From Rhizohabitans arisaemae (GTDB lineage Bacteria; Actinomycetota; Actinomycetes; Streptosporangiales; Streptosporangiaceae), in assembly GCF_025996515.1 (NCBI RefSeq), contig NZ_BLRH01000060.1, positions 62,001 to 126,000 on the forward strand: a DNA stretch of 64,000 bases. The letters are read 5' to 3'. The position numbers were made by a program, and so were the translations under genes. Below are positions 59,701 through 64,000 of this stretch, piece after piece. Numbering within the stretch: position 1 is the stretch's first letter; every line of letters starts with the position of its first letter. Under the pieces are notes generated by a model, which worked only from the letters and a program-made list of their open reading frames with translations, ran no database searches and was not told where the DNA came from.

Positions 59701-60776
59701 CGGATCAGCGCGTCGAACTTGTGCAGGTTGCGGAACGGGGCGAGCGGACCGTCCAGCAGGTCCCGGAGCGGCTCCGCGAGCGGCCCGGCGTGCCCCAGCG
59801 TGACGATCAGGGTTCCGGCGAGCAGCGCCAGGAGCGGAAAGGGGTCCCGGATCCGCCGCAGGCCGGCCAGCCCCAGCGCGGCCACGCCTGCGGTGGCGAC
59901 GATCAGCCAGGCGGCGGTGGCCTGCTCGAACGCCACGGCAACCCACGGCCCCCCGTCGACCTGGAGGAAGGAGAGCCAGCCGGAGGTACCGCGGAGCGCG
60001 TTGATCAGGGAGGTCACCGACGTGGTGGCCTCCGCCTGCTCGATGAAGGGGAGGAACGAGTAGATGTGGCGTCCCATCACCAGCAGCGGGACCAGCCACC
60101 AGAACGACACCGCCGCGATCGCGGTGGGCCACCACAGCAGGAGCCGCCCGCGCCGGGGCGAACGCCGGCGGGTCAGCAGGTAGATCGCCGGGACGACCAG
60201 GACGGCGAGCTCGGCGACCGCGTTGATCCCGCCGCACAGCAGGAAGGCGAGCGCGGAGAGCGCGGCGGCCCGGCGCGGACTCGCCACCGTGATCAGGGGC
60301 AGCAGGATCCACGGGAGCATCGCGCTCGGCAGGTGCTCGGAGGAGTTGAACCCGACCAGGGCCAGGGCGTGCGGGGCGAGCGCGTAGGCGAGGCCCGCGA
60401 GGATCCGGGTGTTCGGGGTGCCGATCCCCAGCGCCGCGGCGACCCGGACGGTTCCGGTGAAGGCCGCGCAGAGCAGGGCCGCCATCCAGAGCCGTTGCAC
60501 GATCCACGCGGGCATGTCCAGCCCGAGCCCGACGGCGTAGAAGGGGCCCATGGGGAAGAGGTAGCCGTGCGCCTGGTTCTGCAGGTGCCCGAAGAAGGTG
60601 CCGTCCCACAGGTGCAGCGCCCTGGTGAGGAACCCCAGCGGATCGAACGGCATGTCGAGCTTGGTGTCGGGGATGATCTTGTCTGGCTCGGTGTTGACCG
60701 CGATCGCGGTGAGCAGGAGGCAGGCGGCGACCAGCTTGAGCCGGTGCGCGATACCCGGGTCGGTACGGTTGATCAC
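56790..60776 (-). CDS. aftD: Alpha-(1->3)-arabinofuranosyltransferase, AftD-type (GT-C)
   Basis: A 1328-residue membrane glycosyltransferase. The N-terminal signature DTKLDMPFDPLGFLTRALHLWD, then QNQAHGYLFPMGPF, matches AftD, which adds alpha-1,3 branches to arabinan using decaprenylphosphoryl-arabinose. About ten helices fill the first 420 residues. A long outer part follows with two discoidin/F5-8-like carbohydrate-binding modules (around YAALDGDPRTSWRSDGWSG and ALDGDLSTGWYADPLDPR). Helices resume near residues 1180-1320. It begins at GTG 60776, one base after the GT4 gene stop. The linked DprE1/DprE2/UbiA genes would make its sugar donor. Confidence 0.93.
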   Translation of the reverse strand: MINRTDPGIAHRLKLVAACLLLTAIAVNTEPDKIIPDTKLDMPFDPLGFLTRALHLWDGTFFGHLQNQAHGYLFPMGPFYAVGLGLDMPAWIVQRLWMAALLCAAFTGTVRVAAALGIGTPNTRILAGLAYALAPHALALVGFNSSEHLPSAMLPWILLPLITVASPRRAAALSALAFLLCGGINAVAELAVLVVPAIYLLTRRRSPRRGRLLLWWPTAIAAVSFWWLVPLLVMGRHIYSFLPFIEQAEATTSVTSLINALRGTSGWLSFLQVDGGPWVAVAFEQATAAWLIVATAGVAALGLAGLRRIRDPFPLLALLAGTLIVTLGHAGPLAEPLRDLLDGPLAPFRNLHKFDALIRLPLVLGLAALPAWGRVSASIRLPVTAMSVGLVALTVAPVAVAGVSPRGAFADVPGYWREAAAWLDERAAGDPAGAMVLAVPGSRRGEYLWGRPLDEPLQVLLKKARWATHTVVPWGSPGVARLLQAVDERISAGEGSAALAATLRRIGVRYLLVRNDLDRATIGTAWPGRVHEALAESPGLDRVRGFGPKVGFPQSTAASGWLDQPYDALEVYEVAGAAPIAETVPADRPLRVLGGPEAVLTLAEQGLLEEDRPVLLGDDPGVSGAPAESVVLTDTLRRRELVYSDLRRTTSATLTAGEPPRTADLIDAAWGRHQATARLTGIAGVFASSSASDRTAPSGTRDPGRQPYAALDGDPRTSWRSDGWSGPVGEWLEVAFTEPVAVPEVSVAFERGAMGSGVAEVSVETDAGSRRVPVARGAGPRTLPVPPGPTRRLRIRIEKTESGPRAAPGGPVGITELTVPGVVPRRTILLPAAPGPAGGTPTVSLSRTGAVPACFPGPERSACPPGSELLGEDGYGFDRTFAAPGAGERRLTGRAVLTDPGAVRDMTTFPQVFPQVTASSTLNGHPAILGRAALDGDLSTGWYADPLDPRPRLLIDMGRPRRLTSLKVIFPDSVLGPPPVKITVRTAQGVREGWPGPDGRFTFAAMTGRKVEITFGAAASRAVEVLDVEIPGVAPLGPLTAFPVQASCGFGPAIEVDGVRVATRITGGTLDDIAAGRPLPFTACRPVSVGDGPTRVSAPASGPYRIDSVVLRPQATAVSATTTTPVEVERWGPQERRIRVRPTAGPSYLVINENQNGGWKAWLDGVPLTPARLDGWRQAWELPSGEAGTVTLRYTPDELYRGALLAGAVLVLAVVTLAVTPARPPGLLRRRPMSPGRPDGRWLWPVAPLLGLTGVGWAGVLAAAVSLAVTVRYRETRWLAAPWAPAVPVGLAGLATAAGTPEIVPQLLCLIALGQLIAWWRTSGGGSR

Positions 60777-60777
60777 G

Positions 60778-61986
60778 TCACGGGCCGCCGCGCCGGCCCG
60801 GCTCGGCGACGAGCAGCTCCCCGACGGCCGCGCCGGTCCGCTCCCAGGTGAACCGGCTCGCCCAGCTCCGGCAGGCCTGCCCGACCTCGGCCCGGCGGAG
60901 CGGGTCGGCCAGTTCCTTCAGCGCCCGGTCGACCACGTCGGCGAGTTCCTCGCCCTCGCGGACCAGCCAGCCGGTCTCCCCGTGCCGGATCGAGTCGCGC
61001 AGTCCCTCGACGTCGTAGGCGACCGAGGGGATCCCGAGCGCCGCGGCCTCGATCACGGTCAGCCCCCACCCCTCGAACTCCGAGGCCGTGACGTTCAGCG
61101 TGGCCCCGGCGACGATCGACCGCTTGTCGTCCTCGCCGAGGAACCCGTGGATGTGGACGAGGTCGCGCAGGCCGCCGGCCTGGACCAGGTCGCGGAGCGG
61201 ACGGTACTCCGGGCCTCGGCCCACGATGTGCAGCCGCAGCCCGGGCCAGGCGGGCCGGAGCCCGCGGACCGCGTGGACCAGGCGGTCGACCCGTTTGTGC
61301 CCCACCAGCCGGCCGACGTAGACGACGGCGGGGTCACCGGCGGAAGGCTGCGCCGGTACGGGCCCCGGCCGGGGTTCCGGGCTGCCGTTGGGGACGACGA
61401 CGATCGGGGCGAGCCAGCGCAGCCGCTCCCTGATCGAGGCGCGCGAGGACTCCGAGACCGTGACGGTGACGCTCCGCCGGTAGAGCCTGCGGGCGACCGG
61501 GCCCTCGATGAAGCAGCCGATGCGGGCGAGCCACTTCGGGAGGAAGGCGTGGAACTGCCGGTCGTGCACATGGTGGACGAGGCAGACGACGGGGGTCCGG
61601 CGCGGCACGACGGCGGGGGCGAAGAACGGTATCCCGTTCATGCAGTCGACGACGGCGTCGAAGCGGCGCCGGCGAAGCAGGAGCCAGAGCGGGACCAGCA
61701 GGTAGACGGTGAACTTCGTCCCCATGCGCCGGATGGAGACGCCGTCCCGCCGCTCCCGGGCGGCTTGGCCGGGCTCGCGCGCGGTGAGGAGGTCCACCCG
61801 GGCGCCCTGCCGGATCAGATATCGGCTGACCTGCCAGATGTACTCCTCGGCGCCCCCGGCCGCGAACTGCTGGGGTTCCCGGAAGTTGAGGACGGCGACC
61901 CGGACCCCGTGCAGCGGCGACGTACCGGTACCGCGCTGTTCCTGCGGGAGGTTTCCACCGCCCACGTTCACACCCTGCGCGACCAC
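60778..61986 (-). CDS. GT4-family glycosyltransferase
   Basis: A 402-residue cytoplasmic glycosyltransferase with the GT-B fold. The N-terminal loop FAAGGAEEYIW, the middle motif VPNGSPEPRPG and donor-site segments VYVGRLVGHKRVDRLVHA and SEFEGWGLTVIEAAALGIP (Glu-x7-Glu) are all typical of GT4 enzymes that use nucleotide sugars. It probably adds a sugar to a lipid-linked intermediate used by the wall-polymer genes beside it. The start at 61986 is GTG; an internal start is possible. Confidence 0.9.
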   Translation of the reverse strand: MVAQGVNVGGGNLPQEQRGTGTSPLHGVRVAVLNFREPQQFAAGGAEEYIWQVSRYLIRQGARVDLLTAREPGQAARERRDGVSIRRMGTKFTVYLLVPLWLLLRRRRFDAVVDCMNGIPFFAPAVVPRRTPVVCLVHHVHDRQFHAFLPKWLARIGCFIEGPVARRLYRRSVTVTVSESSRASIRERLRWLAPIVVVPNGSPEPRPGPVPAQPSAGDPAVVYVGRLVGHKRVDRLVHAVRGLRPAWPGLRLHIVGRGPEYRPLRDLVQAGGLRDLVHIHGFLGEDDKRSIVAGATLNVTASEFEGWGLTVIEAAALGIPSVAYDVEGLRDSIRHGETGWLVREGEELADVVDRALKELADPLRRAEVGQACRSWASRFTWERTGAAVGELLVAEPGRRGGP

Positions 61987-62114
61987 CGTTTCTCCTTACG
62001 CCTCCTCGCCGCCCGGACTCCGCACGGGCGCAGGACTCCCCGGCCGCGGGGCGCTCGAACGGTCCCGGCGACTGAAACCCACGACGGGGAGCCGTGGTCG
62101 GACGGCTTTCCCGG

Positions 62115-62246
62115 TTACCGTCCGCCGTAGTTGTACAGCGGCTTGTCCGGGGGCTCCGGGGTGCTCGTCGCCACATTGACGATGGCCACCGAGGCACCCA
62201 TGGCCAAGATGGCGCCGACCGTGAGCGCAGCGATCACTCGCAACAC
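62115..62246 (-). CDS. 43-residue exported-type peptide, DUF2613-like
   Basis: A short gene below usual length limits: GTG 62246 to TAA 62117-62115. It encodes one N-terminal helix (RVIAALTVGAILAMGASVAIVNVA) and a tail STPEPPDKPLYNYGGR. The ending P-L-x-N-Y-G-x-R after a hydrophobic helix recalls DUF2613, small actinobacterial proteins of unknown function. GGAGGGAG lies about 10 bases upstream. It sits between the GT4 gene and the polytopic membrane protein gene on the same strand, so it is probably cotranscribed with the arabinan cluster. Confidence 0.68.
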   Translation of the reverse strand: MLRVIAALTVGAILAMGASVAIVNVATSTPEPPDKPLYNYGGR

Positions 62247-62357
62247 CGGGCTTCTCCCTCCACCTGATCCTGACCGGATCGAGTCCGTGGTCTGACAGTA
62301 GAACGTGATTCCGTAAATAGCCGCAAGGTTCCCCCAACCGTGACATTCCCCACGAGA

Positions 62358-63968
62358 TCACTCCGACCGGTCAAGCCGGAGCAGCAGCAGATCAGGTCCG
62401 GTGTAGACGATGTCGGCCTCGGGGAATCGGCAGCGGTACCTGCTTCCATTAAGAGTACAGTTGTCCGCTTTCGCCCTATCCGCCGCCTCAACCTCGACCA
62501 GGACGTACCGCACCCCCTCCGCCCGGAACACCGCCTCCAGCGGGGCGTCCGAGCCCGTGACGGCCTCCGTGAGCCGCCGCACCCGCGGATTCTCCGCCGC
62601 CACGGCGATCTCACCCCCGGCCGCCTCCACCACCAGGGTGTCGTTCCAGACGACCTCACGCCCGAACAGCTTCACCGCGGGGTCGAGCACGACCCGCCCG
62701 CCGTTCCAGCCGAAAGCCCGGTAGGCGTTCCACGGCAGCACCAGCACCCGGCCCGGCGCGGGATCGGCGGCGACGATCGCCTGAACCCTACGCCAGTCGG
62801 CGGGGTAGTCCACGGCCCGCAAGGAGCCGGAAGCGCCCCAAGCCAGCGTCGGAAGCGCCAAAATCGGGGCGAGGATCCCCACCGCCCCGGCGATCCGGCC
62901 CGCCGCGTCCCGCCGGGCCAGACCCCCGACCACGACGGCGAAGCCCACCGCCACGACCAGGGCCAGCGGGGCCACGTACACCTGCCCGTCCCGCAGCGGC
63001 CCGAACCCGGTCCAGAACACGCCGAGCCCCTTGAGCACCGCGGCGCCGAACGGAGTCGCCCCCGCCAGGGCGATCCCGTAACCCACCGCCGCCGCGACCG
63101 CCAGACGCGGACCCCAGACCTTGGCCGGGCCACGCGCCGCCCGCAGGAAACCCCAGATCCCCACCACCGCCACGACCAGCCGCACCGACGCCGACCAGAG
63201 CAGCCCCTGTCCCGGTACGGCCGCCTCGGCGTTCCATGCGCCGCCGAGGGTGAGCAGGCTGCCCGCCGTACCGAACGGCCCGTCGGCGCGGGCGGCGAAC
63301 GCGTCCACCCCCGCCGGGTCCGCGGCCGCGTCGGCGGCGAGCGCCGGGATCAGCCACGGCAGGCTGAGCGCCCCCGACACCGCCACCGCGGCGAGCAGCC
63401 CACGCCGGGTCCGGGTCACGGCCACCAGCACCAAGGCGGACACCAGCATCGCCTGAAAGCCGCCGACCGCCGCGGGGACCAACGCAAGTGCCAGCCGCGC
63501 CACCCGCCCGGGGAAGGCGCCCGCCCGGGCCTCGCCCAGCCGGTGCGCAGCCAGCACCACAAAGGGGAGTCCGGCGTACCCGAGCAGCAGAGCCCAGTGC
63601 CCGAGCAGCAGCCGCTGAGCCAGGTAGGCGCTCCAGACATAGCAGACGGCGGCGGCGAGCCGGGGAACGGTCCGCCGCGACGGCACCAGCGCGGCGGCAC
63701 CCGCGGCCGCCAGGACGAAGATCGCGAGAAGCACGAGTTTCTGAACGACCTGCGGCGGGACGACCAGCGAGAGGAGCGCGACGACGAAGTCGCTGGGCAC
63801 CGCGCGCGGCAGGCCCGAGCCCGCCGTCCAAAGCGGAGGATCGGGCACGAACACCATGTCGTACCGGAGGACGAACCCGGGGCCGAGCGCCGGTCCGAGC
63901 ACGAGCGCGCCGAGAAACAAGCCGGTCAGCGCCGGAGCGAACCGCGACAGCACCCCGCGATCTCGCAA
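62358..63968 (-). CDS. Polytopic membrane protein, GT-C-like, start near window edge
   Basis: A protein of at least 536 residues with about twelve hydrophobic helices spread over the first about 380 residues and a soluble C-terminal domain. The first loop carries MVFVPDPPLW, consistent with a GT-C-like catalytic loop, but I cannot place a family. The C-terminal part (PGRVLVLPWNAYRAFGWNG, then YVLVEVEAA) looks like the outer domain of AftD-like and related enzymes, where similar VLxxP and YLLV segments occur. The first start in the window is TTG 63968, but the frame stays open to the edge, so the true start may lie beyond 64000. It is probably a further wall-polymer glycosyltransferase. Confidence 0.7.
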   Translation of the reverse strand: MRDRGVLSRFAPALTGLFLGALVLGPALGPGFVLRYDMVFVPDPPLWTAGSGLPRAVPSDFVVALLSLVVPPQVVQKLVLLAIFVLAAAGAAALVPSRRTVPRLAAAVCYVWSAYLAQRLLLGHWALLLGYAGLPFVVLAAHRLGEARAGAFPGRVARLALALVPAAVGGFQAMLVSALVLVAVTRTRRGLLAAVAVSGALSLPWLIPALAADAAADPAGVDAFAARADGPFGTAGSLLTLGGAWNAEAAVPGQGLLWSASVRLVVAVVGIWGFLRAARGPAKVWGPRLAVAAAVGYGIALAGATPFGAAVLKGLGVFWTGFGPLRDGQVYVAPLALVVAVGFAVVVGGLARRDAAGRIAGAVGILAPILALPTLAWGASGSLRAVDYPADWRRVQAIVAADPAPGRVLVLPWNAYRAFGWNGGRVVLDPAVKLFGREVVWNDTLVVEAAGGEIAVAAENPRVRRLTEAVTGSDAPLEAVFRAEGVRYVLVEVEAADRAKADNCTLNGSRYRCRFPEADIVYTGPDLLLLRLDRSE

Positions 63969-64000
63969 GGCCGCGGGGAGGCCGACCGGTACCCGGGGAG

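Noticed and set aside
1-64000. tRNA, rRNA or tmRNA genes
   Set aside because: I looked for CCA-ended clover-leaf arms and T-loop GTTCGA patterns next to complementary arms and saw no convincing gene in the window.

Overview
The window is a very GC-rich actinobacterial chromosome segment. Evidence for this includes Ser/Thr protein kinases with extracellular sensors, a SigR/RsrA-type sigma/anti-sigma pair (linked to mycothiol in actinobacteria), an F420/LLM-type oxidoreductase, a PHO-box-controlled pst operon, strong GGAGG ribosome binding sites, and many GTG starts with ATGA/GTGA overlaps. The decaprenyl-phosphoryl-arabinose genes and an AftD-type arabinosyltransferase fit a wall-arabinan maker. 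The overall gene mix looks to me like Streptosporangiales or a relative, but I cannot name the species.

Region by region. 1-1223: a two-component system (response regulator, then a histidine kinase cut by the window edge). 1568-8052: four overlapping Ser/Thr kinase genes in which catalytically complete kinases (1 and 3) alternate with degenerate ones (2 and 4); all four carry a transmembrane segment and a DUF3558-like extracellular domain. 8099-13973: a putative catabolic set with an acyl-CoA ligase, a double HxlR regulator, a carotenoid/stilbene oxygenase, an LLM oxidoreductase and a hot-dog thioesterase. 13970-17113: a biotin carrier, two HD-type membrane phosphodiesterases (one with the GYP motif, one without) and a 34-residue membrane peptide. 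17292-25044: housekeeping genes (epimerase, RsrA, SigR, methyltransferase, DksA-like protein, HMCES, AroA, RsgA, HisN, LMW phosphatase). 25137-28942: PHO box and pstSCAB. 29113-32327: small membrane proteins, SURF1 and a flavin monooxygenase.

32328-35540 is a degraded, compositionally different island. It holds remnants that look like a hemopexin repeat and a MazF tail, an orphan FtsX-extracellular-domain-like protein, and an orphan RHS-Hint-toxin tip followed by its probable immunity gene. 35750-47884 returns to metabolic genes: gamma-glutamyltransferase, a NarL-type two-component system, a small Cys-rich protein, alanine dehydrogenase with an aminotransferase, an M20 dipeptidase, cysteine dioxygenase with a divergent LysR gene, and a flippase-glycosyltransferase fusion. 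Between the convergent dipeptidase and cysteine dioxygenase genes (44142-44745) lies about 600 bp of non-coding DNA packed with hairpins. It contains three copies of an element with a conserved loop and changed-but-still-paired stems. This is the least explained part of the window.

48068-64000: a TetR-controlled membrane protein, then the arabinan/wall-polymer region: DprE2, DprE1, the UbiA-type phosphoribosyltransferase, two DUF3068 proteins, an acyltransferase, a methyltransferase, AftD, a GT4 glycosyltransferase, a DUF2613-like peptide and a large polytopic membrane protein that reaches the window edge.
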